Shown here one piece after another: positions 36,086 through 45,234 of a stretch of DNA of 64,000 nucleotides. Within the stretch, counting starts at the first letter, position 1. The number at the start of each line of letters is the position of its first letter. Source of the DNA: Mucilaginibacter sp. SMC90. GTDB taxonomy: Bacteria; Bacteroidota; Bacteroidia; Sphingobacteriales; Sphingobacteriaceae. Under the pieces are notes generated by a model. It was given only the letters and a program-made list of their open reading frames with translations, searched no databases and was not told the DNA's origin. Both the position numbers and the translations under genes were made by a program. Where the stretch lies: positions 7,192,001 to 7,256,000 of the forward strand of contig NZ_CP094527.1 of the NCBI RefSeq assembly GCF_022811725.1, written 5' to 3'.

Positions 36086-37846
36086 TTAATCCAGCGCGTC
36101 TGCTGTATCCTTCTCTCCTATTTGCTGCCTCCACATGGCGTAGTACAAACCTTTTTGAGCAATCAGGTCGGCGTGTTTGCCACCTTCAATGATGCGACCT
36201 TTTTCCAGTACGTAAATACTGTCGGCATGCATAATGGTTGACAGGCGGTGGGCAATCAATATGGTGATATGATTTTCCTTTTCGGATACATTACGGATGG
36301 TTTCGGTGATCTCCTCCTCTGTGATAGAGTCAAGCGATGAGGTAGCCTCGTCAAATACCAGGATATCCGGCCGGCGCAATAAAGCACGGGCTATAGATAG
36401 GCGTTGTTTTTCGCCGCCAGATACTTTTACGCCGCCTTCGCCAATTACAGTGCTTAAACCTTTATCAGCACGGGCCAGTAAAGTTTGACAGGCAGCACGC
36501 TGAAGTACACCCATACATTCCTCGTCGGTAGCACCGGGGCGTACAAATTGCAGGTTTTCGCGGATGGTACCCGAAAACAACTGCGTATCCTGGGTTACAA
36601 AACCTATTTTTTCGCGCAGCTGGTCAAGATCAATTTCCTTGCTTAATGTACCATTATATAAAATATCACCCTCCAATGGCTGATACAAGCCAACTAATAA
36701 TTTCACCAGCGTTGTTTTGCCCGAACCGGACGGGCCAACAAATGCAATCGTTTCGCCCGAATTGGTTTCAAAGCTGATATGATTAAGTGCGTTGCGGTTT
36801 GCCGTTAAATGCTTAAAACTAACATCGTTAAAGGTTAGGGTATTTACTTTTTCGAGCAATACAGGCTTTTCGGGCTTTTTATCAATAGGGATGCTCAAGA
36901 TCCTGTTGAAGTTGCCAAGAGAAACCTCGGCCTCGCGCCATGAAAGTATCACGTTGCCCAGCTCCTGTAACGGGTTAAATAAAAAGAATGAGTAAAACAA
37001 AAAGCTAAAATACTGGCCCGGAGAAATAGTGCTCCTGAAGATAAGCATTAGCAGCACCACAACCATTACACTGCGTACAAAGTTTACGGTAGTGCCCTGT
37101 ACAAAGCTCATGCTGCGCACATATTTAACTTTCTTCAGTTCCAGGTCGAGGATCTTGTAGGTGGTATTATTTAGCCTTGCTATTTCCTGTTTGGCCAAAC
37201 CCAAACTTTTTACCAGCTCGATATTTCTTAGCGATTCGGTAGTTGAACCTGCAAGGGCAGTTGTTTCAGCTACAATTGTCTTCTGGATTTTCTTGATCCT
37301 CCGGCTCATGGCCATACTCACAAAAGTGATGACAGGTATCGCCGCGAAATATACCAGCGTAACTTTATAACTTACACTTACCGAATACACGATAACAAAA
37401 ACCATCCCGATGAGTGATACAAAAAGGATGCTTATAAAAGAGGTGATAAACTTTTCGCAATCCAGGCGCACCTTTTGCAATATGCCCAAGGTTTCGCCGC
37501 TCCGCTGATCTTCAAATACCTGGTAAGGCAGCTCAAGTGAGTGCTTCAAACCATCGGCATACATTTCGGCGCCTACTTTTTGGGTAATAATGTTGGTAAA
37601 ATAATCCTGAAAGTTTTTAGCTATCCGCGATACCATGGCAACACCAATGGCCGCGCCAACCAGCATCAGCACCTTATTAAGGTATTCATCGTAATGGAGC
37701 GAGGTACGTTGTTCAATAACGCGGTCAACAATACGACCGGTTATCCATGGATCCAACAGCGAAAAGCCTATATTCATTGCCGCCAGGAATAATGCGAATA
37801 TTACAATCCAGCGGTGTTTTTTTAAGTAAGAAATTAATACATTCAT
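36086..37846 (-). CDS. ABC transporter with fused membrane and ATPase domains (MsbA type)
   Basis: 586 residues. The N-terminal 310 residues carry six hydrophobic segments of an ABC exporter; the C-terminal ATPase has Walker A FVGPSGSGKTTLVKLLVG, Q-loop FVTQDTQLFSG, signature VSGGEKQRLSIARA, Walker B ILVFDEATSSLDS and switch His in AHRLS. This half-transporter forms homodimers and exports lipids, drugs or peptides from the inner membrane. It converges with the heme oxygenase gene and stands downstream of frr, from which it is separated by a terminator. The substrate is not identifiable. Confidence 0.9.
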   Translation of the reverse strand: MNVLISYLKKHRWIVIFALFLAAMNIGFSLLDPWITGRIVDRVIEQRTSLHYDEYLNKVLMLVGAAIGVAMVSRIAKNFQDYFTNIITQKVGAEMYADGLKHSLELPYQVFEDQRSGETLGILQKVRLDCEKFITSFISILFVSLIGMVFVIVYSVSVSYKVTLVYFAAIPVITFVSMAMSRRIKKIQKTIVAETTALAGSTTESLRNIELVKSLGLAKQEIARLNNTTYKILDLELKKVKYVRSMSFVQGTTVNFVRSVMVVVLLMLIFRSTISPGQYFSFLFYSFFLFNPLQELGNVILSWREAEVSLGNFNRILSIPIDKKPEKPVLLEKVNTLTFNDVSFKHLTANRNALNHISFETNSGETIAFVGPSGSGKTTLVKLLVGLYQPLEGDILYNGTLSKEIDLDQLREKIGFVTQDTQLFSGTIRENLQFVRPGATDEECMGVLQRAACQTLLARADKGLSTVIGEGGVKVSGGEKQRLSIARALLRRPDILVFDEATSSLDSITEEEITETIRNVSEKENHITILIAHRLSTIMHADSIYVLEKGRIIEGGKHADLIAQKGLYYAMWRQQIGEKDTADALD

Positions 37847-37865
37847 GTTTCAACAGCAAACATAA

Positions 37866-37900
37866 AAAAAGGGAATGGCTAAGTAGCTCATTCCCTTTTA
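37866..37900 (-). terminator. Rho-independent terminator of frr
   Basis: On the minus strand AAAAGGGAATG / CATTCCCTTTT forms an 11-bp stem with an 11-nt loop followed by T-residues. It lies 20 nt after the frr stop. Confidence 0.85.
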
Positions 37901-37919
37901 ATTTGACATAAGGTTAATA

Positions 37920-38483
37920 TTAAACCGTCATGATATCTTTTTCTTTAGCTTCCGAAAGCTGGTCAACTTTAGCGATGTAAGCATCGGTAAGTTTTTGAAC
38001 TTCAGCTTCACCTGTTTTTATTTCGTCTTCAGAAGCACCTTCTGACTTTAATTTTTTGATCTTTTCGTTAGCGTCTTTACGGATGTTGCGGATAGCAACT
38101 TTGCCGGTTTCGGCTTCGCCTTTAGCTTTTTTAACCAGGTCTCGGCGGCGCTCTTCGGTAAGCGGCGGTACATTGATACGGATAATGATACCGTCGTTTT
38201 GTGGGTTAAGTCCTAAATTCGCTTCCTTGATGGCTTTTTCAATTGCGCCCAGTAATGATTTTTCCCATGGCTGAACAACAATAGTACGAGCATCAGGCGT
38301 GTTTACACTACCAATCTGGCTTAGCGGAGTAGGTGTACCATAATAGTCAACCTTAACATCATCTAATAATGATGGACTTGCTTTACCTGCGCGTATTTTA
38401 TTTAATTCGCTGTCCGCATGCTCAATGGCCTTTTCCATATTAGCCTTTGCATCGTTTACTTGTTTTTTAATGAGTTCGCTCAT
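37920..38483 (-). CDS. frr: Ribosome recycling factor
   Basis: 187 residues, the usual length. Conserved RRF segments are present: LNKIRAGKASPSLLDDVKVDYYG, TPTPLSQIGSVNTPDARTIVVQPW, PPLTEERRRDLVKKAK and the AIRNIRKDANEKIKKL helix. RRF works with EF-G in the cytoplasm to split the post-termination ribosome. In many Bacteroidota frr follows pyrH; here the upstream gene is a short divergent hypothetical gene, so it is monocistronic with its own terminator. Confidence 0.97.
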   Translation of the reverse strand: MSELIKKQVNDAKANMEKAIEHADSELNKIRAGKASPSLLDDVKVDYYGTPTPLSQIGSVNTPDARTIVVQPWEKSLLGAIEKAIKEANLGLNPQNDGIIIRINVPPLTEERRRDLVKKAKGEAETGKVAIRNIRKDANEKIKKLKSEGASEDEIKTGEAEVQKLTDAYIAKVDQLSEAKEKDIMTV

Positions 38484-38635
38484 CGGTTTTTTAAATTTTC
38501 AACAAAAATAATAAAATCTATCAGTTTACGGCTTTGGTATTTGGGTTCAATTAAAAAGCATTTAACAATAAATAACATTATTTAACATTTAAATATTATT
38601 TAAGGATAAGTATATTAGCATAAAATATTATCGCC

Positions 38636-39019
38636 ATGAAAAAAATCTTATTTTTTGTTATGCTGATAGCCTGCGCAGGCCAGCTAAAAGCGCAAAATCT
38701 CAATAAGCAAGCCAATAATAATTCTGTCGATAAGCTTTTTAAACTGAAACCATTAACGGCGGATAGTAATCTGTCAAAGCTAATCCCGGTGCTTCCGCAA
38801 AACGGACTTTTAAATAACAGCACATTGCTGAATACGAGGGAGCTTGTAGACAATGTAACCGTATACAGCCGGATGCCGATTGTTAAGACTTATCCACGCG
38901 ACAACATGCCGATTGTTAAAACAAGCGAACCGGGGATGAAATATCATATGCTGATTAAAAGAATAGATGTAGTTAATCCGGATACTGTTGGAGTGAAGAA
39001 AGATAAGGTTACTCCGTAG
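38636..39019 (+). CDS. Small secreted hypothetical protein
   Basis: 127 residues with a signal peptide (MKKILFFVMLIACAGQLKAQ). The mature part is polar and has a short internal repeat, MPIVKTYPRDNMPIVKT, near residues 81-97. No family recognised. It is divergent from frr and its downstream region to 39204 has no other feature. The signal peptide and codon use suggest a real gene; function unknown. Confidence 0.65.
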   Translation: MKKILFFVMLIACAGQLKAQNLNKQANNNSVDKLFKLKPLTADSNLSKLIPVLPQNGLLNNSTLLNTRELVDNVTVYSRMPIVKTYPRDNMPIVKTSEPGMKYHMLIKRIDVVNPDTVGVKKDKVTP

Positions 39020-39204
39020 TGTTTTGTGTTAAAGACATAAAGGTAGATGACTTGTGCTTTCCTATTTATACTGTAAATTTTTTTAGAAATATACATTAAA
39101 TGCGGCGTCACAAGTCAGCCCAGCGCTATTCTACACACAAGACTTGCGCCGGTTAAGAAGTAGAGCCCCTTTCGACAGGATCAACATGACCTCCATTTTA
39201 TCAT

Positions 39205-39996
39205 TTAAAAATCCTTATTCAAAACTTTTTCAAGTTCTGCAAAGCTGATATTCATTTTAACCCTGCCCTGTTTGGCATAAGAGATCTCGCCGGTTTCTTC
39301 GGATACAATGATAGCCGTAGCTTCGTTAGCTTCTGTTACACCAATACCTGCCCTGTGGCGCAGGCCGAACTGTGCAGGCAAGTCTGTTTTTTCGGTAAGT
39401 GGCAAAATACAGCTGGCCGATTTAATTTTATTTTCTGAGATCACCACTGCCCCATCATGCAGCGGACTTGTTTTTTGAAAAATACTTTCCAACAAGCGCT
39501 TTGAAATTTTAGCCTCCACAACCTCACAGCTGTTTTGGTAAAACTGTTCATCGTAATACTTGGCGAAAACGATAAGTGCCCCGGTTCGGGTTTGTTTCAG
39601 GCTTTTGCAGGCATCAATTATAGGCTTGATACGGGCATAGTTATTTTTTTCTACTTCCGTTTTTCCGAAGAAATATTGCCACCAGGCCTTATTGCGCTGC
39701 AACGATGCATTTTTACCCACCAGCAATAAAAACCGTCTCACTTCCTGCTGAAAAACCACAATAATGGCAATGATCCCTACATCAACAAACTTGCCCAGTA
39801 TAATGGTAAGCAATTTCATATCCAATGCCTTCACCACAAAATTAAGGGCAAAGATCACCGCGAAACCTATAAAGATATTAGCCGCTATGGTACCCCTGAT
39901 GAGGTTATATAACTGGTAAATGATCAATGCCACCAGCAATACATCAAGGATAGAAAAGAAACCTATTTTTGGAAAGAGGGATTGTAAGGACTGCAT
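39205..39996 (-). CDS. cdaA: Diadenylate cyclase CdaA
   Basis: 263 residues. Three hydrophobic segments fill the first 95 residues, and the DAC (DisA_N) domain follows with the catalytic SPLHDGAVVISENKI (DGA motif) and GLRHRAGIGVTE (RHR motif). It joins two ATP to c-di-AMP at the cytoplasmic face of the inner membrane; c-di-AMP controls potassium balance and cell wall homeostasis. Length matches CdaA/DacA (about 260-275). Neighbours (truncated hemoglobin downstream on the same strand) do not indicate extra function. In many Bacteroidota it is next to folP; folP is absent here. Confidence 0.94.
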   Translation of the reverse strand: MQSLQSLFPKIGFFSILDVLLVALIIYQLYNLIRGTIAANIFIGFAVIFALNFVVKALDMKLLTIILGKFVDVGIIAIIVVFQQEVRRFLLLVGKNASLQRNKAWWQYFFGKTEVEKNNYARIKPIIDACKSLKQTRTGALIVFAKYYDEQFYQNSCEVVEAKISKRLLESIFQKTSPLHDGAVVISENKIKSASCILPLTEKTDLPAQFGLRHRAGIGVTEANEATAIIVSEETGEISYAKQGRVKMNISFAELEKVLNKDF

Positions 39997-40098
39997 TTAC
40001 GAAGTTAATAAGTTTACCCGAACATAAACACCGGAGAAATGGTAAATATGATAAGCCTGGCCCAAGTCAGTTTCATTTTACATGCTCGTGTTACTATT

Positions 40099-40569
40099 TC
40101 AGGGGATGTACGGCCCTCCCGGCACACCCCAGCCCCATTCCGGCATAGGTGTATCCGGGCTCTCTGTTGTACTATCTATTTGGGAATTTAATACCGCTAT
40201 CCGTGTGCCCCACTCCAGGTAAGCCATAAATGCCGAACGAAATTCAGGGTCATCGGGTAAAGATAGTTCGTCGGCAGTTTGCAGCAATAGTTCAATCCAG
40301 CGTTTGCGGTGCGCTTCGGTTAAATGTTTTTGCAAGTGTTTATTGATCATGGCATAATGACTGCCTTCGGTTTCGCTATAGGTTTTAGGGCCGCCAAAAA
40401 CTTCGCCCACAAAATGCGCCACATGCATCCGGTGTTGCGGCGACATATGTTTAAATACAGGTTCCAGCAGCTCGTCTGCCAAAACCTTATCATAAAATTG
40501 ATTAAAAAGCTGTTCAAAAGCAGGTATACCACCCGCCCATTCAAACAGTGTGGGGATTGTTGCTGTCAT
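40099..40569 (-). CDS. Truncated hemoglobin (group II type)
   Basis: 156 residues with the 2-on-2 globin features: LFEWAGGIPAFEQLFNQFYDKV, the distal-side segment HVAHFVGEVFGGP with conserved Gly-Gly-Pro, and a His in YAMINKHLQKHL which is a good candidate for the proximal heme ligand. The KRW segment (HRKRWIELLLQTADEL) matches group II. Such proteins bind O2 or NO and may protect against nitrosative stress. It lies about 80 nt downstream of the prenyltransferase gene, possibly in one transcript. The C-terminal tail (about 30 residues) is Pro-rich. Confidence 0.88.
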   Translation of the reverse strand: MTATIPTLFEWAGGIPAFEQLFNQFYDKVLADELLEPVFKHMSPQHRMHVAHFVGEVFGGPKTYSETEGSHYAMINKHLQKHLTEAHRKRWIELLLQTADELSLPDDPEFRSAFMAYLEWGTRIAVLNSQIDSTTESPDTPMPEWGWGVPGGPYIP

Positions 40570-40648
40570 AATAATAAAAACCGGTTATGATAAAGATAGG
40601 TACCCTATCTTAAAAAAGCCAGTGATTATCGAAAGCAATAAGTTTGAA

Positions 40649-41620
40649 TTATTTGTTACGCTCGGTAGTAAACCTAACCAGTTGTTCCAATGCCCGGTGC
40701 GAATCGCTGTCGGGAAAAGTATTAAGGATCTCGAAAGCCTCGTCCTGATATTTTTTCATCTGGGTTTCGGCGTATTGCAAACCACCGGTTTCCTGCACAA
40801 AACGAATGATTTCGGCAATTTTCTTCGGATCTTCATTGTGGTTTTTCACCAGGTTAATTACCCGTTTTTTCTCTGAACTGCTGCAATTGGCCAAAGCGTA
40901 AATAAGAGGCAGGGTAACTTTTTTCTCTTTGATATCGATGCCTAATGGTTTGCCCACATCGTCGGTACCAAAATCAAACATATCATCCTTGATCTGGAAT
41001 GCAATACCAATTTTTTCGCCAAAGAGACGCATTTTTTCAATCACCTCATCGCTTGCTCCGGCAGATGCTGCCCCGCAGGCACAGCATGATGCTATAAGCG
41101 ATGCCGTTTTTTGCCTGATCACATCGTAATAAACAGGCTCGCCAATATCCATACGGCGTACCTTTTCAATCTGCATCAGTTCGCCCTCACTCATTTGCTT
41201 AACGGCATCAGATACAATTCGCAATAATTGAAAGTCGTTATTATCGATAGAAAGCAGCAAGCCTTTCGAAAGCAGGTAATCACCTACCAAAACAGCTATT
41301 TTGTTTTTCCATAAGGCATTGATTGAGAAAAAGCCGCGGCGCTGGTAGGAATTGTCAACCACATCATCATGCACAAGCGATGCTGTATGCAAAAGCTCAA
41401 CCAATGCAGCCCCACGATGCGTTGCCTCATTGATGCCCCCGCAAATGCTGGCCGAAAAGAACACGAACATAGGACGGATCTGCTTGCCTTTACGCTTTAC
41501 AATATAATGCGTGATACGGTCAAGCAGGGGAACGGAACTTTTCATCGAGTTCCTGAATTTCTCCTCAAACGCATCAATATCAGCAGCAATAGGTTTTTTA
41601 ATGTCGTTGATGCTCAGCAT
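40649..41620 (-). CDS. Polyprenyl diphosphate synthase (IspB type)
   Basis: 323 residues from ATG at 41620; an earlier ATG at 41629 adds three residues. The first Asp-rich motif is LVHDDVVDNS with the preceding LLHTASL helix, and the second is IKDDMFDFG; both chelate Mg2+ for isoprenoid chain elongation. YQRRG after the first motif fits long-chain synthases. It builds the polyprenyl side chain of menaquinone (or a related quinone) from IPP and FPP in the cytoplasm. Gene order, with no quinone genes nearby, is uninformative. Confidence 0.92.
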   Translation of the reverse strand: MLSINDIKKPIAADIDAFEEKFRNSMKSSVPLLDRITHYIVKRKGKQIRPMFVFFSASICGGINEATHRGAALVELLHTASLVHDDVVDNSYQRRGFFSINALWKNKIAVLVGDYLLSKGLLLSIDNNDFQLLRIVSDAVKQMSEGELMQIEKVRRMDIGEPVYYDVIRQKTASLIASCCACGAASAGASDEVIEKMRLFGEKIGIAFQIKDDMFDFGTDDVGKPLGIDIKEKKVTLPLIYALANCSSSEKKRVINLVKNHNEDPKKIAEIIRFVQETGGLQYAETQMKKYQDEAFEILNTFPDSDSHRALEQLVRFTTERNK

Positions 41621-41833
41621 TGCAACCAAAACAGTATTTTATGTTAACCACCGCCATGTGACAGTGCGGAGCAAACATAAGCTAAAATTATTTATCTGCA
41701 TTAAAGCCTACTATTTTTTACTCAAATTAAACCAAAACATATAATAACAGTCATATTTATGTGAGTGCAATTTTATAAGTAGAGTTAAGTTTTTGTGAAA
41801 GCGGGGCCTGCCAAAACGGGCTTCGCTTTTTTA

Positions 41834-41863
41834 TTGATAGTAAGGGCAAATATTTTACCTTTG
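41834..41863 (+). promoter_or_regulatory. Promoter of tRNA-Ser
   Basis: TTG (41834-41836), 19-nt spacer, TACCTTTG (41856-41863) is a very good Bacteroidota promoter; predicted start is near 41870, 10 nt before the tRNA. Confidence 0.75.
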
Positions 41864-41879
41864 CAATCCACTATTACAC

Positions 41880-41967
41880 GGAGAGGTGTCTGAGTGGTCG
41901 AAAGAGCACGCCTGGAAAGTGTGTATACTCCAAAAGGGTATCGAGGGTTCGAATCCCTCCCTCTCCG
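41880..41967 (+). tRNA. tRNA-Ser (GGA)
   Basis: 88-nt class II tRNA: acceptor GGAGAGG pairs with CCTCTCC; anticodon stem/loop with CTGGAAA gives anticodon GGA; long variable arm; T-loop TTCGAAT. CCA is not encoded. It is followed by a terminator and then an integrase gene, so its 3' end may be the attachment site of an integrative element. Confidence 0.96.
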
Positions 41968-41992
41968 CTGATTTTCATACCAAAAATGACTG

Positions 41993-42025
41993 AAAGCCTG
42001 TTTTTCGCACGAAAACAGGCTTTTT
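41993..42025 (+). terminator. Rho-independent terminator after tRNA-Ser
   Basis: AAAGCCTGTTTT / AAAACAGGCTTT forms a 12-bp stem with a 7-nt loop and a T-run downstream. Lies 26 nt after the tRNA. Confidence 0.85.
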
Positions 42026-42066
42026 GCTTTAAACCAACAAGCTGTTTTATACGCCGTTTCGCATGA

Positions 42067-42119
42067 TTCTGGTGAGTAATTCGGTGAGTAAAGTTAATCA
42101 ATTGATTAACTCACCAGAA
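42067..42119. promoter_or_regulatory. Palindromic region upstream of integrase (candidate att or regulator site)
   Basis: A perfect 18-bp palindrome GTTAATCAATTGATTAAC (42093-42110) is bracketed by TTCTGGTGAGT (42067-42077) and TCACCAGAA (42111-42119), inverse copies. It lies 98 nt before the integrase gene, where att cores, integrase arm sites or a regulator site are often found. No experimental or comparative support. Confidence 0.4.
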
Positions 42120-42217
42120 AGGGTTTAAAACACTGATTGACAGCCAGTTCAAAAAATGAACATCTTGTCAGAAAATGGCCGCAAACCGATATTTGTTTAA
42201 CCATTTAGTGAGTCATT

Positions 42218-43432
42218 ATGAAGACAATTTTCAGTGTGCTCTTTTATTTGAAGAGACCAAAGAGCTATCAGACAGGTCCTATGCCTATCTACATGCGCAT
42301 TACGATTGACAGTAAGCGCACAGAAATCACCACCGGTCGTGAATGTGAACCTTCGCAGTGGATCCCATCAGCAGGGCGAATGAAGGGAACGAAAGAAACC
42401 GTAAAATCGCTCAATAATTACCTCGACACCCTACGCGCGAAGATCGATGACGCGCATTCGGCAATGATCAAAGCGGGAGATGACATTACCGCAGAGAGTT
42501 TGAAATGTCGTTTCCTGGGCAAAGAAGAAAGCCCGAAAATGCTCATCGAAATCTTTGAAAATCACAACCAGAAATTCGGTAAGCTCGTCGGCAAAGAAAA
42601 TTCAAAAGGTACACTAAGCCGGTATAAAATATCGTTGAGCCATACACAGCGATTTCTCAAGTGGCGTTTTAATCTTTCAGATATTCCTGTCAAAAAAGTA
42701 GATCACCAATTCATTACGGATTATGATTTCTGGCTAAGATCAGAGCGCAATTGCGGCAATAATTCGGCCGTTAAGTACATGAGGAACTTTAAAAAGATCA
42801 TCACCATCTGCCTGGATAACGGCTGGATTGATCGCAACCCATTCCTGAAATACAAAGGCAAAACGAAACGGGTTCACCGGGTATGCCTGGAACAAGACGA
42901 CCTGAACCGTATTGCCGAAAAGAACTTTTCGTCTGCACGACTTGAACAGATCAGGGATATTTTCCTGTTCAGCTGCTACACGGGCCTGGCGTACATTGAC
43001 ATTAAGAATCTGCACCGTGAGCACCTGACTAACCGCTACGACGGCGAAATATGGATCATGACCAATCGCCAAAAAACCGATATCCCAACCCGGGTCCCGC
43101 TTTTACCGCAGGCTATTGAGCTCATACGAAAATATGAGTATCATCCGAAGTGCGCCAATACCGGGCTGCTCTTCCCGGTACCCTCCAATCAAAAGGTCAA
43201 CGACTACCTGAAGGAGATCGCTGAACTCTGTAAGATCAAGCAGACCCTTACCTTTCATATCGCACGACATACTTTTGCTACTACGATAACGCTGGCCAAC
43301 GATGTGCCTATAGAAAGCGTGTCTGTTATGCTGGGCCATGCGAGTATCAAAACCACACAGGAGTATGCTAAAGTGCTAAATCTGAAACTAAGCAGGGACA
43401 TGAGCGCCCTTCGATCAAAAATTGGCTCATGA
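42218..43432 (+). CDS. Tyrosine recombinase/integrase (CTnDOT-like)
   Basis: 404 residues. The N-terminal 90 residues form an arm-DNA-binding domain (IFSVLFYLKRPKSYQTGPMP), a SAM-like core-binding domain follows, and the C-terminal catalytic domain has CYTGLAYIDIKNL (Arg-type position partly degenerate), HIARHTFATTI with His-x-x-Arg, GHASIKTT and the tyrosine in QEYAKV. This is the common integrase of Bacteroidota mobile elements, which insert into tRNA or other sites. It lies 250 nt downstream of tRNA-Ser on the same strand and probably used that gene's 3' end. A second att repeat was not found in the window. Confidence 0.93.
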   Translation: MKTIFSVLFYLKRPKSYQTGPMPIYMRITIDSKRTEITTGRECEPSQWIPSAGRMKGTKETVKSLNNYLDTLRAKIDDAHSAMIKAGDDITAESLKCRFLGKEESPKMLIEIFENHNQKFGKLVGKENSKGTLSRYKISLSHTQRFLKWRFNLSDIPVKKVDHQFITDYDFWLRSERNCGNNSAVKYMRNFKKIITICLDNGWIDRNPFLKYKGKTKRVHRVCLEQDDLNRIAEKNFSSARLEQIRDIFLFSCYTGLAYIDIKNLHREHLTNRYDGEIWIMTNRQKTDIPTRVPLLPQAIELIRKYEYHPKCANTGLLFPVPSNQKVNDYLKEIAELCKIKQTLTFHIARHTFATTITLANDVPIESVSVMLGHASIKTTQEYAKVLNLKLSRDMSALRSKIGS

Positions 43433-43477
43433 AAATTGATGCCTGTCTACCAACAACTTAAAAATACAAAATATTAT

Positions 43478-44485
43478 ATGGAAGCATCGAAATCGATCAT
43501 CGGTGATATACAATCGATAATAAGTACGGCGAAAGAATCGGCAGTTCGCTCTGTAGATTTTGAACGTGTCAGGATGTACTGGTACATTGGCCGACGTATC
43601 TTCGAAGAAGAGCAAGATGGTCAGGAACGCGCCATTTATGGCGAACGCCTGATCCCATACCTTTCCGAAAAACTCATGCCTCAATTCGGGACTGCGTTCT
43701 CTGCGAGGAACCTTAATCACTTCAGGCAATTTTACAGGAACTTTCCAATTGTGAACGCACTGCGTACACAATTGACATGGACGCATTACCGCTCCCTTTT
43801 AAGTATGGAAACAGCGGAAAAAAGAGATTTCTACATAGGTGAAACAGTTAAGAACAACTGGACATCAAGGCAAATGGAGCGTCAGATCAATAGCCAGTTG
43901 TATGAACGTCTGCTGTTAAGCACGGATCAAGACAGAGTCCTCTCGGTAGCCCGAAATGAAAAGCAATCCGAAGCCCCACAGGAGATCATCAAAGACCCGA
44001 TGGTTTTAGAGTTCCTGGGCCTCAAACAGGAAGCAGCTTACTTTGAAAGGGACATCGAGTCCGCGCTGATCACGCATCTTCAGGAATTTATGCTGGAACT
44101 CGGAAATGGATATTCTTTTGTAGCGCGTCAAAAACGGATACATCTGAACGGTGATGATTTTTTTATCGATCTGGTTTTTTACAACAGGCTGCTTCAATGT
44201 TTCGTGATCGTTGAACTGAAGACACATAAAATTACACATCAGGATATAGGGCAGCTACAGATGTATGTAAATTATTTTGACCGGGTTGAAAAGCTGGCAC
44301 ATGAAACGCCTACGGTCGGTATACTTTTATGCCTGGAAAAAAACGATACTGTCGTCAAATTTTCTTTGCCGGAAAACAGCAACATTTTCGCGACCCGTTA
44401 TCAATTATATCTGCCTACTGCGGATCAGTTACTGACAGAAGTTCAAAAGGAATTGAAGAAGCAGCAAAGATTAAATGACCAATAA
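43478..44485 (+). CDS. DUF1016 PD-(D/E)XK nuclease family protein (YhcG-like)
   Basis: 335 residues from ATG at 43478; a frame extending upstream begins with TTG at 43436 and is less likely. The N-terminal DUF1016 region is clear (ARESAVRSVDF-type start, VRMYWYIGRRIFEEEQDGQERA, FSARNLNHFRQFYRNFP), followed by a helical segment with TWTHYRSLLSMETAEKRDFY. The C-terminal domain has a PD-(D/E)XK nuclease-like core: FIDLVFYNRLLQCFVIVELKTHKIT with D, E and K in place. YhcG-like proteins are DNA nucleases often next to integrases or restriction loci. It follows the integrase by about 45 nt. Probably mobile-element cargo, possibly a defence or recombination gene; that is inference. Confidence 0.85.
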   Translation: MEASKSIIGDIQSIISTAKESAVRSVDFERVRMYWYIGRRIFEEEQDGQERAIYGERLIPYLSEKLMPQFGTAFSARNLNHFRQFYRNFPIVNALRTQLTWTHYRSLLSMETAEKRDFYIGETVKNNWTSRQMERQINSQLYERLLLSTDQDRVLSVARNEKQSEAPQEIIKDPMVLEFLGLKQEAAYFERDIESALITHLQEFMLELGNGYSFVARQKRIHLNGDDFFIDLVFYNRLLQCFVIVELKTHKITHQDIGQLQMYVNYFDRVEKLAHETPTVGILLCLEKNDTVVKFSLPENSNIFATRYQLYLPTADQLLTEVQKELKKQQRLNDQ

Positions 44486-44642
44486 ATGCTATGTAATCCC
44501 TCGAATTTGATGTGGTTGTTTGCGGCATCAAATGTTTAAACCTAAAATATACTTTAAAGAAATCACATCCGACTCGGATAACATCGGATAACAGGAACGG
44601 TCACTGCTGCGATTTTTGCTTCATAATTCTTAATTAAATATT

Positions 44643-44906
44643 ATGGCGGCAATCGAGTTACTTACCAGAGACGACTTGCAGCAATTTCGGCTGCAATTGT
44701 TAGAGGATATTAAATCCATCATCTCGGCACCAAAAGTACAAGCAAAGCAATGGCTTAAAAGCGCGGAAGTCCGTAAATTGCTCAGTATATCTTCAAGCAC
44801 ATTGCAAACGCTTCGCATTAACGGAACTATCCGGTTTTCACGTGTCGGCAAGATCATGTATTATAAAAATGACGATATTCTGAAATTATTGGAGGGCGAG
44901 AATTGA
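44643..44906 (+). CDS. Helix-turn-helix (MerR/excisionase-like) small protein
   Basis: 87 residues. The C-terminal half is a HTH_17-type winged helix: WLKSAEVRKLLSISSSTLQTLRINGTIRFSRVGKIMYYKNDDILKLLE is spread over residues 40-84. The N-terminal half is helical. Such proteins near Bacteroidota integrases act as excisionases or regulators of element transfer. It overlaps the next gene by four nucleotides (shared TTGA). The gene is part of the mobile-element module with the integrase 1.2 kb upstream. Confidence 0.8.
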   Translation: MAAIELLTRDDLQQFRLQLLEDIKSIISAPKVQAKQWLKSAEVRKLLSISSSTLQTLRINGTIRFSRVGKIMYYKNDDILKLLEGEN

Positions 44907-45190
44907 GTCAAGCATTCAGGCAATTGCAGCGCTTTTATGACAGGGCCAACCGGGACAGTCGACTTCTGCCAAGCCATATCAGTTTATATTTCGGACTGAT
45001 ATGGCTTTGGAGCATCAATGAGTTTTCACCAAAATTAAAGATAGCAAGGAAGGAACTCATGGCGCTTTCACATATCAACTCAATTGTAACGTATCATAAA
45101 TGCATAAAAGATTTAACTGACTTCGGATACTTCGAATATCGCCCTTCTTTCAATTCTTATAAAGGCTCTGAAATCCGCCTGCTGCTCTAA
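44903..45190 (+). CDS. Small regulator typical of Bacteroidota mobile elements
   Basis: 95 residues, starting with TTG at 44903 in a 4-nt overlap with the HTH gene. Contains LLPSHISLYFGLIWLWSINEF, KELMALSHINSIVTYHKCIKDL and FGYFEYRPSFN, a pattern I recognise from proteins annotated as transcriptional regulators beside integrases and HTH genes in Bacteroidota elements; related to RteC-type C-terminal domains. It has a winged-helix-like layout (helix, KEL...THKC helix, short wing). Its usual partner is the upstream HTH protein. The precise function is unknown. Confidence 0.7.
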   Translation: MSQAFRQLQRFYDRANRDSRLLPSHISLYFGLIWLWSINEFSPKLKIARKELMALSHINSIVTYHKCIKDLTDFGYFEYRPSFNSYKGSEIRLLL

Positions 45191-45234
45191 CGGTGCAACC
45201 AAATTGAAATACAATTTTGAGGGATACCTTCTTT

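Noticed and set aside
37541..37792. 83-codon frame on the plus strand within the ABC transporter
   Set aside because: Antisense shadow of a conserved transporter region.
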